DNA of 64,000 bases from Tragulus kanchil (Eukaryota; Chordata; Mammalia; Artiodactyla; Tragulidae): contig JAIOJX010000004.1 of NCBI GenBank assembly GCA_022376925.1, positions 122,351,123 through 122,415,122 of the forward strand, read 5' to 3'. Of this stretch, positions 45,415 through 60,596 are shown piece by piece. Numbering within the stretch: position 1 is the first letter of the stretch; each line of letters begins with the position of its first letter. A program made the position numbers and the translations under genes. The notes under the pieces are model-generated. The model saw nothing but the letters and a program-made list of their open reading frames with translations, did no database searches and had not been told where the DNA came from.

Positions 45415-46471
45415 CATCTCAAAGGAATTTTTATTAACAGACATTAAGAGTTTGGTCAACATGCATTAACATCCTGGTGAACAAACTAGTCTTATTGAAC
45501 AACAGATCTTGTCACTCTGACTTCTGGTACCATGTCAGTGAAACTGCTCATGAACCAATCTCCACACACGACACACAGCATACACCCAGGGACAACTCCA
45601 GTCAGTCCCTTCGCCGCTTCCCAACAGCAGAGTTCCAGATTGTAGACCCAAAGATACACCGGACAGACATAAAGTACTGCAAGGGTTCCCCATCCCTGGC
45701 CCCCTTTTCCGAGAGAGGCTGTGTCAAATTAATCATTCCATTCCCTAAGGATAACTAAGACATGAAAGCCATCTTTCTCTGTTTTATTATGATTGCCACT
45801 CATCTCTCAAACATTTATGTGGTGATAAAAGGCATTACTAATATAATACATGAGACTTTTTCACATGTGGATCAAATAAAAAGAAACAATTTCTTTTCAG
45901 GAAAATCATAAAAGATTCTGTAAGCATCCTTTTCACTTGTAGATCTGCAAATACTTTAAGTGGCAAAGACTACAACTAAAAGGAAAGCAGTGTTTAATGC
46001 CCTCTGTGAAAACAGGAATATGTTAATAAAACGAGAACTCTTACGTGAAAATTAGAAAACAACGACAATGCCTTTTCTCATTTTCTATCTTCAATTCACC
46101 TTAGATTTTACTAAACATGGAGACCATCTACATCACAAATTGCTGGTCCTGTCATAAGACAGTGTTTCGATTCTGGCATTTAAAAAGCACAGACTCGCTC
46201 TAGATCACAGGAAGGTGGAGAGTAAGAAAAAGACTTGAGAGAAGCAGGGGATAAAAGGTGGGAAGAAAGGAAGATACAAAACACAGCAGACAGTAAAACA
46301 TTTTAGATAACCGTTTGATTTTACCACCTAAGTCTCTTCTACCACTATGAACAGCTGCAACATTCAACTTGAAGATTAGGATTCTGCATCCAGTCCGTAC
46401 ATCGCTGGACTAACTTTAAGCATACCGTTTCACCTATTTTCTTGTCAACTGCCTGCAGACAAAAATACAAG

Positions 46472-46472
<1 letters not shown>

Positions 46473-46505
<33 letters not shown>

Positions 46506-46575
46506 CATAACATATAATATATAACATATATATATATATAACATATATATATATAACATATAACATATAATATAT

Positions 46576-46617
<42 letters not shown>
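46473..46617. repeat. (TA)n microsatellite (copy 2)
   Basis: About 145 bases at the same place in the second copy of duplication 16, with more aca interruptions than copy 1. It is the most divergent part of that duplication. Confidence 0.95.
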
Positions 46618-46618
<1 letters not shown>

Positions 46619-47557
46619 CATCTCAAAGGAATTTTTATTAACAGACATTAAGAGTTTGGTCAACATGCATTAACATCCTGGTGAACAAACTAGTCTTATT
46701 GAACAACAGATCTTGTCACTCTGACTTCTGGTACCATGTCAGTGAAACTGCTCATGAACCAATCTCCACACACGACACACAGCATACACCCAGGGACAAC
46801 TCCAGTCAGTCCCTTCGCCGCTTCCCAACAGCAGAGTTCCAGATTGTAGACCCAAAGATACACCGGACAGACATAAAGTACTGCAAGGGTTCCCCATCCC
46901 TGGCCCCATTTTTACATCCTACAAATTCTTTATCCAAGATCAGGGGGAATAATCTAGAAACTCAGAGTCCTCGATTTCACCATTCTGCTTAACAGCTATT
47001 CGCCCAAAAGCAGAGTCCAATGCCCAAATGGCACGTAGCAGCAACAGCTGCTGTTCTAATCAAAAACTGTATGGCTTTATCACCAGTTTTACATACAGAA
47101 AAAGAAAGATTCCTTTCTTTCTTTCTTCAGATGTAAAATAGCCCAAGTGTGAGAGCTAAATCCATCAACTATTAACCAGTCACAGGTTCACCACTGGTCC
47201 TCACACTTCAGACCCCTTGTTGGAAATGTTTCTCCTCCACATGAACAACAGAAACCAAAAAGACACAACTTTATAGGATTCAGATGCCCTGCTTGACCTC
47301 CTTCCCCAAACTAGAGAAACCAAGTGTCTATTTTCCCTAGTGATAAGTATCCTGCAATTTAGTACCATAAAATTTCCTTTTCTAAAATGAGGCTACATGT
47401 AGTTTGGATGTTATTAGAGACACTGAAAACTAGGAAGTAAGACTAAGGCTAGAATAGGGTCTTCCATAACTTAGCTTTTCTACCTAGTATCACAGAGAAG
47501 AAATGGAAGGAAGTGTTCCCTCTTTCTTTCCTTTCACATCCGCAAGGCAAGCACTTA

Positions 47558-49262
<1,705 letters not shown>

Positions 49263-50041
49263 ATTTACATCTTGGTGCATGACCAACCAGCACACTACCC
49301 ATATGCCAAATCAAATGAGTTTCCTTACAGAAAATTTCTACGATGGCATGATGGAGTTAAAATATTAATTTGAAATCAATGTACTATCTGTAATAAGTGC
49401 AGTGGAATTCTGTAGTGAGTCAAGAAGCCCTGGGCTAAGTCTCAGAAAATTGGGAGACTGAGGCCTGGGTAGATGACCTGACTTGAGACACATGTCAATT
49501 GCTGGAGGCAAAATGAAAAGCCAAAGTAAGGTGTTATGACTCCTAGACCAAGTCCTTTCTACTGCGTCTTGTTATCTCGTCTTGTTGGAAACCACATGAT
49601 TCTCAATGGTTTTAAATATTTACTTTTGGAAAGAAAGATATTAACATTTACTAACCTTGCCTGAACAAGTTCAATGTGTGAGTTAAACAGCTTTCCGTAT
49701 ATTATCTAATCCGGATGTAGGCCCCAAAATTTTTAATGAGAAAAGAAAACAACAAGACGCAAAGATGATTTAAACATTTTGTACTGAATCACAGAAAAAC
49801 ACAGGTAGAACCCTTACCTCAATATATAAAATCTCTGTATGATTCCCAAATATGAATCTAAGCCAAGAATTCTCAGTACTCTTCTCTTAGTAATCACAGG
49901 GCTGTTTCTAAATTTCCATTATGTTTTAAAAATGAAGAAGTTCCAATTTGATTTTTTCCTATTATAAGAAATTAGTTTAACGTAACCAATGACAATAGCC
50001 ATTATAGGTTGTTTGTTTGCTTGAAGGTTTGAGGTTTTTAC

Positions 50042-50201
50042 CGGGAGTAATAATGATGCTGTTAGCTTCTCTAATCAAGTCGATGGCATTGTCAAGGTTG
50101 ATTTCTGTGTGCGTGCCAGAAATCTCCATGGGTTTTCCACCAGCTGTTGAAGTGGTCCCGTAGCCTCCAAGAATCACATTAGCCAAGGAGCGATTCATTG
50201 C
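50042..50201 (-). CDS. NNT: NNT exon opening domain III (copy 1)
   Basis: This 160-nt exon encodes 53 full codons plus one base, starting [17 protein letters not shown] and ending [10 protein letters not shown] with the first base of a split glycine codon. It covers the link from the last membrane helix into domain III, the matrix-side NADP(H)-binding domain; [13 protein letters not shown] and EISGTHTEI are conserved in the family. Acceptor cag before GCAATG and donor CCCG followed by gtaaaa are intact. Phase is 0 at the start and 1 at the end. The same exon recurs at 51132 and 52241. Confidence 0.95.
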
Positions 50202-51131
50202 CTGGAGAGCAAAATTATCACCTGTAAGAGTTTAATCCACAAAATTTTCTGTGTATATGATATTTGAAGTCAGTTAAAGAGGTTTATTTGATCATCTACA
50301 ACATTTTAACCCAAGTGATTTGGTGAGCTGCTGAAAACTTAAATTAAAACTAATTTACATCTTGGTGCATGACCAACAGCACACTACCCATATGCCAAAT
50401 CAAATGAGTTTCCTTACAGAAAATTTCTACGATGGCATGATGGAGTTAAAATATTAATTTGAAATCAATGTACTATCTGTAATAAGTGCAGTGGAATTCT
50501 GTAGTGAGTCAAGAAGCCCTGGGCTAAGTCTCAGAAAATTGGGAGACTGAGGCCTGGGTAGATGACCTGACTTGAGACACATGTCAATTGCTGGAGGCAA
50601 AATGAAAAGCCAAAGTAAGGTGTTATGACTCCTAGACCAAGTCCTTTCTACTGCGTCTTGTTATCTCGTCTTGTTGGAAACCACATGATTCTCAATGGTT
50701 TTAAATATTTACTTTTGGAAAGAAAGATATTAACATTTACTAACCTTGCCTGAACAAGTTCAATGTGTGAGTTAAACAGCTTTCCGTATATTATCTAATC
50801 CGGATGTAGGCCCCAAAATTTTTAATGAGAAAAGAAAACAACAAGACGCAAAGATGATTTAAACATTTTGTACTGAATCACAGAAAAACACAGGTAGAAC
50901 CCTTACCTCAATATATAAAATCTCTGTATGATTCCCAAATATGAATCTAAGCCAAGAATTCTCAGTACTCTTCTCTTAGTAATCACAGGGCTGTTTCTAA
51001 ATTTCCATTATGTTTTAAAAAATGAAGAAGTTCCAATTTGATTTTTTCCTATTATAAGAAATTAGTTTAACGTAACCAATGACAATAGCCATTATAGGTT
51101 GTTTGTTTGCTTGAAGGTTTGAGGTTTTTAC

Positions 51132-51291
51132 CGGGAGTAATAATGATGCTGTTAGCTTCTCTAATCAAGTCGATGGCATTGTCAAGGTTGATTTCTGTGT
51201 GCGTGCCAGAAATCTCCATGGGTTTTCCACCAGCTGTTGAAGTGGTCCCGTAGCCTCCAAGAATCACATTAGCCAAGGAGCGATTCATTGC
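51132..51291 (-). CDS. NNT: NNT exon opening domain III (copy 2, redundant)
   Basis: This exon and its splice sites match 50042-50201 at an offset of 1090 bases. It lies where two overlapping duplications meet: it is the second copy of the block starting near 49263 and the first copy of the block starting near 51056. Since the exon is 160 nt (phase 0 to 1), splicing two copies in series would shift the frame and destroy domain III. That argues the copy is an assembly product rather than a working exon. Confidence 0.9.
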
Positions 51292-51645
51292 CTGGAGAGC
51301 AAAATTATCACCTGTAAGAGTTTAATCCACAAAATTTTCTGTGTATATGATATTTGAAGTCAGTTAAAGAGGTTTATTTGATCATCTACAACATTTTAAC
51401 CCAAGTGATTTGGTGAGCTGCTGAAAACTATTTCAAAAATTTAAATGATAAAACATCTGGGAAATCATATCATTATATTCTATAAAATCAACTTCACACT
51501 GATATATTTTCAGTCAAAATAAATTTTCAAAAGGCATTTAATGAAAAACTCCTCTATGTGAACAACATGCACTAACATTCTGGTGAACAAACTAATGCAG
51601 TGTGACAGAACAGTGACACAGAATCAGTGGCATTAACATGTATAT

Positions 51646-51852
51646 TAAAGTGCCAGTCGCTTAGTCGCGTCTGACTCTTTGTGACCTCATGGACTGCCCA
51701 GCAGGCTCCTCTGTCCATGGAATTCTCCCAGACAAGAATACTGGAGTTGGTAGCCATCTCCTTTTCCAGGGGATCTTCCCAACCCAAGGATCAAACCTGG
51801 GTCTCCTGCATTGTACACAGATTCTTTACTGTCTCAACTGCCAGGGAAGGCC
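51646..51852 (-). mobile_element. Bov-tA2-type SINE (copy 1)
   Basis: gcttagtcgcgtctgactctt to the reversed head gccagggaaggcc. It lies downstream of a copy of the NNT 160-nt exon's acceptor side. Confidence 0.9.
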
Positions 51853-52026
51853 ATTAAAAACTCAGATCTAGTCACTACTATCTGTGTAGAAGCAAGTTCT
51901 ACCTCCTTATTGGCATGTATTTCACCTCAGTAGAAGACACTGACAGCTATAGAAATTTTACAAGGTGACTCAACAGATCTCTCAGGTGAATTCTGCTACC
52001 AGCTCAGGCTGTCAAGAGGCAACAAG

Positions 52027-52158
52027 GGGCTTCCCTGGTAGTCCAGTGGGTAAAAAGTCTGCCTTGCAGTGCAAGGGGCACCGGTCCGATGCCTGACATG
52101 GGAAGATCCCACATGCAACGGACCACTGAACCAGTGTGTCCAATTACTAGCCAGAATT
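52027..52158 (+). mobile_element. Long tRNA-derived SINE, truncated at the junction
   Basis: GGGCTTCCCTGGTAGTCCAG head; stops at tactagccagaa where the junction begins. Confidence 0.85.
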
Positions 52159-52239
52159 TATTTTTTTATTTAAGAAATTAGTTTAACGTAACCAATGACA
52201 ATATAGGTTGTTTGTTTGCTTGAAGGTTTGAGGTTTTTA

Positions 52240-52422
<183 letters not shown>

Positions 52423-52746
52423 TTAATCCACAAAATTTTCTGTGTATATGATATTTGAAGTCAGTTAAAGAGGTTTATTTGATCATCTACAACATTTTAA
52501 CCCAAGTGATTTGGTGAGCTGCTGAAAACTATTTCAAAAATTTAAATGATAAAACATCTGGGAAATCATATCATTATATTCTATAAAATCAACTTCACAC
52601 TGATATATTTTCAGTCAAAATAAATTTTCAAAAGGCATTTAATGAAAAACTCCTCTATGTGAACAACATGCACTAACATTCTGGTGAACAAACTAATGCA
52701 GTGTGACAGAACAGTGACACAGAATCAGTGGCATTAACATGTATAT

Positions 52747-52953
52747 TAAAGTGCCAGTCGCTTAGTCGCGTCTGACTCTTTGTGACCTCATGGACTGCCC
52801 AGCAGGCTCCTCTGTCCATGGAATTCTCCCAGACAAGAATACTGGAGTTGGTAGCCATCTCCTTTTCCAGGGGATCTTCCCAACCCAAGGATCAAACCTG
52901 GGTCTCCTGCATTGTACACAGATTCTTTACTGTCTCAACTGCCAGGGAAGGCC
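52747..52953 (-). mobile_element. Bov-tA2-type SINE (copy 2)
   Basis: The SINE at 51646-51852 repeated by direct duplication 18. Confidence 0.9.
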
Positions 52954-53127
52954 ATTAAAAACTCAGATCTAGTCACTACTATCTGTGTAGAAGCAAGTTC
53001 TACCTCCTTATTGGCATGTATTTCACCTCAGTAGAAGACACTGACAGCTATAGAAATTTTACAAGGTGACTCAACAGATCTCTCAGGTGAATTCTGCTAC
53101 CAGCTCAGGCTGTCAAGAGGCAACAAG

Positions 53128-53395
53128 GGGCTTCCCTGGTAGTCCAGTGGGTAAAAAGTCTGCCTTGCAGTGCAAGGGGCACCGGTCCGATGCCTGACAT
53201 GGGAAGATCCCACATGCAACGGACCACTGAACCAGTGTGTCCAATTACTAGCCAGAACTCTGGAGCGCACGCACCCAGAGCCAGTGCTCTGCAGTGAGAG
53301 AGGCTGCTGCAATGGGAGGCCCACACATGCCAAAGAATAAAAAGATGGATGAAAATAAATATAAATAAAAATAGGCATGATGGGGAAAACAAACA
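53128..53395 (+). mobile_element. Long tRNA-derived SINE, complete copy
   Basis: Same insertion in full, with an (aaaata)n tail. Confidence 0.9.
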
Positions 53396-53649
53396 AACAA
53401 AAAGAGGCAACAGAGAAGAATCAAAGGATAGGGATCCCTGTCATTTAGAAGTCTGTTGCCCTCTGCTGTCACCAAAGGAAAAAAAAAAAAAATGTGGCAG
53501 TTGACACTGTCTTATTGTCCAAATACACTACAGGTCCAAGAAACAAAAAGTCACTGAATTCACCTTTAGCCTTCTAAAACATTTCACTTCCAAAACGGTA
53601 AATGAGAAAGTTTATACCCTGCTTCACTGAAATTTACACCTGCTGTTTT

Positions 53650-53781
53650 TTAAAATTATTTATTTGGCTGCACTGGAGTCTTACTTGCAGCATGTGGGGT
53701 CTAGTTCCCTTAACAGAGATCAAACCCAGTCCCCTGCACTGGGAGTGTGGAGTCTTAACCACTGGTCCACCAGGGAAGTCT
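53650..53781 (-). mobile_element. tRNA-derived SINE, short form
   Basis: attatttatttggctgcact on the left and the reversed head tccaccagggaagtct on the right. Confidence 0.85.
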
Positions 53782-54150
53782 CTTACACTCATCTTTTAAC
53801 TAGAAAAAATAATCTCAGGAAAAGTAAGAGGAAATAACCATCCAACAATCACCACACAAATGCCGTGACTGGGATATGTGGCAATAACGGACGTGGTTTT
53901 GAAAACTGTCTGTAGACCTCCAGAGGTGTGGTGGAAAGAGACCAGAAGCTGCATATTTTTAGTGATCAAAAACATTTTCAGAATTCAAGTCACTACACCT
54001 GATCAAAGTAGTCATTCTAAATGATCATATTGAAAGTATCATTTCATAAAGAATTCCAAAAAGCTCAATCTTATTTTAAGGGTTGTAATAAACATATCAC
54101 CGATCCATCACTTATACTATTTTAAAGCTATATAAATGTCAATCTATTCG

Positions 54151-54295
54151 TTTTTTTTAAAAGACAACACTTTATTATTAAAGAGCAAAAAGCATCTGGA
54201 GATTTTCTGTGATAAGTCACACATCAGAGGGAAAAAAAGAAAAACATGACCTCTCATCCACAGATAGGCCAGCCTGCTACCACCTTAGGAGAGAG
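54151..54295 (-). other. Possible retroposed 3' end (A-run preceded by AATAAA)
   Basis: On the minus strand AATAAAGTGTTGTCTT (54171-54176 for the hexamer) is followed after a few bases by an A-run at 54151-54158. No parent gene or target duplication recognised, so it may be chance. Confidence 0.3.
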
Positions 54296-56453
54296 ATTTA
54301 CATAGAGTGCTGAAGTGGAACAGAGCGAAGGCAGGAAGGAAAAGAGCAAACAAGATAAGCAGAGAGCCATACTTTCAAAGATGTGGATCAAAATGTTATC
54401 AGAAGTTTTAAACTGTTCTTGTGACCTTACCTCAAGTATCAGACACAACATTCACATTTTACAGAGCCCAGAGTCTGGTAAGTTTGTCTAAGATTATTAT
54501 ATATAAAATAAAGCCCAGAATATCCTTATGCATATTACTAACAGATAAGAGGATCAGAGAAAAATTAAAGTGATGCTTTTAAGTTCTGCATACTAATCCA
54601 ACATGAAGTTTTAAATTCTTAACACAACCTACTTTACTTAAATCTAAGATTGAATGAAAATCCAAACAGCCTTATCTGAGACTTCCCAAACATTTGACAT
54701 CTGCTGATTCTGATCAATCCTTTCTAGTTCTGAATCATGGGATTCTGGAACTGAATTACTAGAAATATGTTCTACCAAATGTTTGCCCTTAATGATGGAT
54801 TCAAAAGACAATTTCATACGCTAAAGTATTTCTGCTATTATTTTAGTGAAATGTGCATTTACACAGTCCTGTAAGCAGACCGATGACAGAGGAATATGAC
54901 ATAGAAGAGTATGACCACTTTAACTTGGCTTAAAAAGAACCTTTCTTTTCCTACTATGAAGCTGAATGAAGGAAAAGGAAAGAATTTCTGAGAACATTTA
55001 ATTAGTGTGTACCCACTTCTGATGGTATCTTACAAGAAAAAACAGGGAACCACACAGTAGTTTAACAATCAAACTCAACTTGTTAAACTCATATCCTCAA
55101 TTATATCACCGTTAAGCTAACTCCACGTGGCCTCTTAAAAACTAAATCAATCTTCGTCTCTGAATTTACCATTGCAACATCATATTTCCAACAAATGTTC
55201 AGGGTTTAGGACTTTGTTTCCTTTCCTTTTTTTTCTCTTTACTTGCTTGCTTAAGTGATTAATGAAACTATCCTGTGACCAATGATCCAAAGATTGAAGA
55301 GTTCCCAAGTTCCAAAAGTATTTGCAACACTGTCTAGGACTGTTCCTTTTAAGTTATTAAGCCCTGTAATGACAATTTACATAGAGTGCTGAAGTGGAAC
55401 AGAGCGAAGGCAGGAAGGAAAAGAGCAAACAAGATAAGCAGAGAGCCATACTTTCAAAGATGTGGATCAAAATGTTATCAGAAGTTTTAAACTGTTCTTG
55501 TGACCTTACCTCAAGTATCAGACACAACATTCACATTTTACAGAGCCCAGAGTCTGGTAAGTTTGTCTAAGATTATTATATATAAAATAAAGCCCAGAAT
55601 ATCCTTATGCATATTACTAACAGATAAGAGGATCAGAGAAAAATTAAAGTGATGCTTTTAAGTTCTGCATACTAATCCAACATGAAGTTTTAAATTCTTA
55701 ACACAACCTACTTTACTTAAATCTAAGATTGAATGAAAATCCAAACAGCCTTATCTGAGACTTCCCAAACATTTGACATCTGCTGATTCTGATCAATCCT
55801 TTCTAGTTCTGAATCATGGGATTCTGGAACTGAATTACTAGAAATATGTTCTACCAAATGTTTGCCCTTAATGATGGATTCAAAAGACAATTTCATACGC
55901 TAAAGTATTTCTGCTATTATTTTAGTGAAATGTGCATTTACACAGTCCTGTAAGCAGACCGATGACAGAGGAATATGACATAGAAGAGTATGACCACTTT
56001 AACTTGGCTTAAAAAGAACCTTTCTTTTCCTACTATGAAGCTGAATGAAGGAAAAGGAAAGAATTTCTGAGAACATTTAATTAGTGTGTACCCACTTCTG
56101 ATGGTATCTTACAAGAAAAAACAGGGAACCACACAGTAGTTTAACAATCAAACTCAACTTGTTAAACTCATATCCTCAATTATATCACCGTTAAGCTAAC
56201 TCCACGTGGCCTCTTAAAAACTAAATCAATCTTCGTCTCTGAATTTACCATTGCAACATCATATTTCCAACAAATGTTCAGGGTTTAGGACTTTGTTTCC
56301 TTTCCTTTTTTTTCTCTTTACTTGCTTGCTTAAGTGATTAATGAAACTATCCTGTGACCAATGATCCAAAGATTGAAGAGTTCCCAAGTTCCAAAAGTAT
56401 TTGCAACACTGTCTAGGACTGTTCCTTTTAAGTTATTAAGCCCTGTAATGACA
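54296..56453. repeat. Direct duplication 19 (junction about 55375)
   Basis: 54296-55374 recurs from 55375 at an offset of 1079. Intronic and essentially identical. Confidence 0.95.
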
Positions 56454-58153
56454 ATTGTATGCTACATTAAAGAGATCCTCAGTTCACATAATTGCAAGCA
56501 AACTAAGAAATAAGTATGAAAACAAAGAAAGGTCATAAAATAGACAAAACCAAAGCAATAACATGTATACCACTGACTCACTGCAGCTCTCATTTCATTT
56601 GTAGGTGCTAATTAGCTGATCGAAAGGCCAAAAAAAATCGTTAGTTTTAGTTAAGCTTTCATCTACTTCATTCTCTTTTATTTTCATTTGGAAACAAGCA
56701 GCAAAATGCAAAAATGAGAATTTGCTCTGGGAATGCTGCTGCATTTTTCGTAAGCCCTCTCTATTCCAGACCCTTATTTGGATGCTATCTCAAGTAAATG
56801 GATTGCAAAGCCATAAAAAGGTTAATATCTATATGACTTCTAAATATAAAGCAAATCATTCATTGCGCTGACACTGGACACTGGACACTATCAACATTTT
56901 TCAATTTTTATAATATTGTATGTCATATAATCAAGCATTAAGTTCAGAGTATACCCAAAAGATTTCTTTGTCAGAACAAAAATTCAATTTGGGGGATAAT
57001 GATTACCCTTAGGATCCATTCCATTTTCTCTCATATAATAAGACCACTCTACTCTGGCTTAGATTTGGGCATTTCCTTCAATAAATGAGAAAATAATGAA
57101 GGTAAACATACTAATAATATTAACAGATATTAACAAGAGATACTATTTCTGCTGCCATACCTATCGGAAAGCATTCCAAAATGTGAAATAAGCTAATAAA
57201 ATACTCATTTTAAAATCATTATATTCATTTGAATGTGCCATAGAGCAGGCTCCATAAACACAAAAGCAAACAATAAATGGAGTCTTAAAATATATTCCTT
57301 GTAAAAGGAGAATGAGAATTAGTTGGAGAACTAAGAGTTAATATTTTTTAAAAAAGAAAGAAGCACAGGAGATTATACTAGACCCAATTATCAGCAGCGA
57401 TTTCAGTTTTATTATTATTATTATGAACCACTCTTAGCTGCTAACCACAAGCCATGGAGAAACAATTTCTTATAATAAATTAACTTCTTATTATGACAAA
57501 TAAGCAATTTCTTATAATAAAACTAAGAATCAATGAAGATTAATGTGAAAAGTCAGAGAACAGGAAAATTTAGAAGGAAAGGAAATTTCTACCTTTGAAA
57601 CTGAAAGCCATGGCAGGCCTGTTTTCGTTGTCTTGTTTGTTTTGCGGTAAGTCCCATGAATAGAAACTGAGCAGTAAAACATGCACCCCACACGTCACTG
57701 GTGGGAGCTTTGGCTGGAGTGTCTTTTAGAGATCAATTTATCAATATCTATGGCCAACAAAAAGATCTTACTCCCTTTGACCAAGTAATTGTACTTACAG
57801 AAATTCAATCTAACAAAATAATAAATGACACCTGAGGAGGCATACTGCAGGAAAAAAAAGTAAATAACTAATATCACAGACTTGGATAAATAAATTATGG
57901 TATATCTGTGATATAATAATATGTAGACACCAAAATTTAACACAGCATGTATTTAACCGCATACATATAAAAAAAAAAGACAACTTAATGTTAACAGTTA
58001 AGTGGTAATAGGGCTGTAGATAATCTTCTATCCTTATTTATCCTTTTCTCTTTTATTAATGAAAGATGTTTCACTAAACATCATTTATTTTTGTAAAAGA
58101 AGAGTATTTTTAAAAAACTAAAGCTTCAACTGTTCTTAATCCCAAATTACTGC
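56454..58153. other. NNT intron, unique part
   Basis: AT-rich intron with no exon, SINE or protein-like frame. It has a short (ATT)n run near 57412 and nothing else that I can name. Confidence 0.6.
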
Positions 58154-58572
58154 AATCTGTTATTACAGAGTAGCAACCTGATCCAGTGTGATACTTATGG
58201 TCACAGACAGCTACGAGATCTTGTTAGCCATATATAAAGGTCTTAAAAATGAAAGAATGGCCTTCCTTGGCCACCTGCCCAGTGTAGCACCATGCCTGAC
58301 CCCTGGCCTGGTGCTCAGCATGGATTCAGGGACCAGGGCTCCATGGATTGGAGGTGTGGGTAGACTGCCAGTCACCTCTGTGAAGTGCTGCTTGACCACT
58401 GTGTCCTCGTGGTAACAACTACAGCAGAATTCCAGGCCGATGGTTAGGTTGAGGGAAAAAAGGACAACAAAGTGGGGAATATCTGCTTATTAACAAATGA
58501 GAACTTCACTCAAAAAAACAAGCTGCCCACAAAACAGTGCTAAGCTGTTTGGTTTTTTTAACTTTTTTTAAA

Positions 58573-58680
58573 TTGTTTTCAATAGTTATTTGGTGGGCCT
58601 AGTTGCCCCATGGCATGTGGGATCTTAGATTCCAGACCAAGGATGGAACCCGCATCCCTTTCATGGCAAAGCAACTTTGT
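58573..58680 (-). mobile_element. tRNA-derived SINE fragment (copy 1)
   Basis: ttatttggtgggcctagttg, catgtgggatcttagattcc and gatggaacccgcatccc are the reversed body of a short-form SINE. Its head is missing. A second copy is at 59663-59770. Confidence 0.65.
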
Positions 58681-59091
58681 TTCTTTAAAAAAAAAATAAA
58701 GATTAAAAAGAAAATGGAAGAATGGATAAAAATTAAGAGAAAGATGACACAATTGCAGAAACACACATAGGAAAGAGCACGTTCAATGTGCCTTTTATCC
58801 TTTATTCTAGTTAATGGTATAGAAATGCTAATGCAAAAGTTACTATAACAAAAAAAATAAATGAAAGAGGGAAAAGAGGAAATAAAAGACAGAAATTTGG
58901 GGAATACTGCTGATCAATTTAAGAACCTAAAGAAAACCACTTAAGAGAAAAAGAATAACAAAAAGAAGGTACCCATGCTGCCATTTCAGAAATGATATAC
59001 AAGTCACCCTTTCCTCTGCTCCAGTGGTCTTGTAAAAATTCAAATCATTTAATTTTAAAATTAGTATTTGACACCAACCATAAGTTTAAGT

Positions 59092-59221
59092 AGGCCTTTC
59101 CAGGTGACACTAGTAAAGAACCCTCCTCCCAGTGCAGAAGACATGAGATGCAGGTTTGATCCCTGGGTCTGGAAGATCCCCAGGAGTAGGAAATGGCAAC
59201 CCACTCCAGTATTCCTGCCTT
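59092..59221 (+). mobile_element. Bov-tA2-type SINE, cut at the junction
   Basis: taggcctttccaggtgacac head to ccagtattcctgcctt, where the first copy of duplication 20 gives way to unrelated or poor sequence. Confidence 0.85.
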
Positions 59222-60181
59222 ATGGGTCAAAGCCATGACCTTGAATCTGTTATTACAGAGTAGCAACCTGATCCAGTGTGATACTTATGGTCACAGACAG
59301 CTACGAGATCTTGTTAGCCATATATAAAGGTCTTAAAAATGAAAGAATGGCCTTCCTTGGCCACCTGCCCAGTGTAGCACCATGCCTGACCCCTGGCCTG
59401 GTGCTCAGCATGGATTCAGGGACCAGGGCTCCATGGATTGGAGGTGTGGGTAGACTGCCAGTCACCTCTGTGAAGTGCTGCTTGACCACTGTGTCCTCGT
59501 GGTAACAACTACAGCAGAATTCCAGGCCGATGGTTAGGTTGAGGGAAAAAAGGACAACAAAGTGGGGAATATCTGCTTATTAACAAATGAGAACTTCACT
59601 CAAAAAAACAAGCTGCCCACAAAACAGTGCTAAGCTGTTTGGTTTTTTTAACTTTTTTTAAATTGTTTTCAATAGTTATTTGGTGGGCCTAGTTGCCCCA
59701 TGGCATGTGGGATCTTAGATTCCAGACCAAGGATGGAACCCGCATCCCTTTCATGGCAAAGCAACTTTGTTTCTTTAAAAAAAAAATAAAGATTAAAAAG
59801 AAAATGGAAGAATGGATAAAAATTAAGAGAAAGATGACACAATTGCAGAAACACACATAGGAAAGAGCACGTTCAATGTGCCTTTTATCCTTTATTCTAG
59901 TTAATGGTATAGAAATGCTAATGCAAAAGTTACTATAACAAAAAAAATAAATGAAAGAGGGAAAAGAGGAAATAAAAGACAGAAATTTGGGGAATACTGC
60001 TGATCAATTTAAGAACCTAAAGAAAACCACTTAAGAGAAAAAGAATAACAAAAAGAAGGTACCCATGCTGCCATTTCAGAAATGATATACAAGTCACCCT
60101 TTCCTCTGCTCCAGTGGTCTTGTAAAAATTCAAATCATTTAATTTTAAAATTAGTATTTGACACCAACCATAAGTTTAAGT

Positions 60182-60400
60182 AGGCCTTTCCAGGTGACAC
60201 TAGTAAAGAACCCTCCTCCCAGTGCAGAAGACATGAGATGCAGGTTTGATCCCTGGGTCTGGAAGATCCCCAGGAGTAGGAAATGGCAACCCACTCCAGT
60301 ATTCCTGCCTGAAAAATTCCATGGACAGAGGAGCCTGGCAGATTATAATGGGGCTACAAAGAATCTGAAAGACTGAGCAACTGAGCACACACACACAAGG
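60182..60400 (+). mobile_element. Bov-tA2-type SINE, complete copy
   Basis: Same insertion in full, ending gactgagcaactgagcacac and a ca tract. Confidence 0.9.
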
Positions 60401-60596
60401 TGAAGTATCAGTGACAATCTGCTGCCCCCTGCTGGTCACTCAAATTTACCAAATGAAAGAAAAAAATGTAACTGAATGAATTTTTTCTTTATAAATATTT
60501 GTTTTTAAAAAAACTCCAAAGCCTGACACTTTTCCAATAGAAAACACCTTTCCGAGGTACTTGAACAGCTTGGGGTATTTAATTTTCAAACCTCTC

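Larger units (their letters stand above)
44514..46910. repeat. Direct duplication 16 (junction about 45711)
   Basis: 44514-45710 recurs from 45711 at an offset of about 1197. Copies are nearly identical except for the (TA)n arrays they contain, which differ in length and internal pattern. Confidence 0.95.
49263..51430. repeat. Direct duplication 17 (junction about 50353)
   Basis: 49263-50352 recurs from 50353 at an offset of 1090. Contains the 160-nt NNT exon with its splice sites. Confidence 0.95.
58154..60311. repeat. Direct duplication 20 (junction about 59244)
   Basis: 58154-59243 recurs from 59244 at an offset of 1090. The first copy stops inside a Bov-tA-type SINE that is complete in the second copy. 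Confidence 0.95.

Noticed and set aside
45148..46666. Long minus-strand frames of alternating Tyr and Ile
   Set aside because: They are translations of (TA)n microsatellites, not genes.
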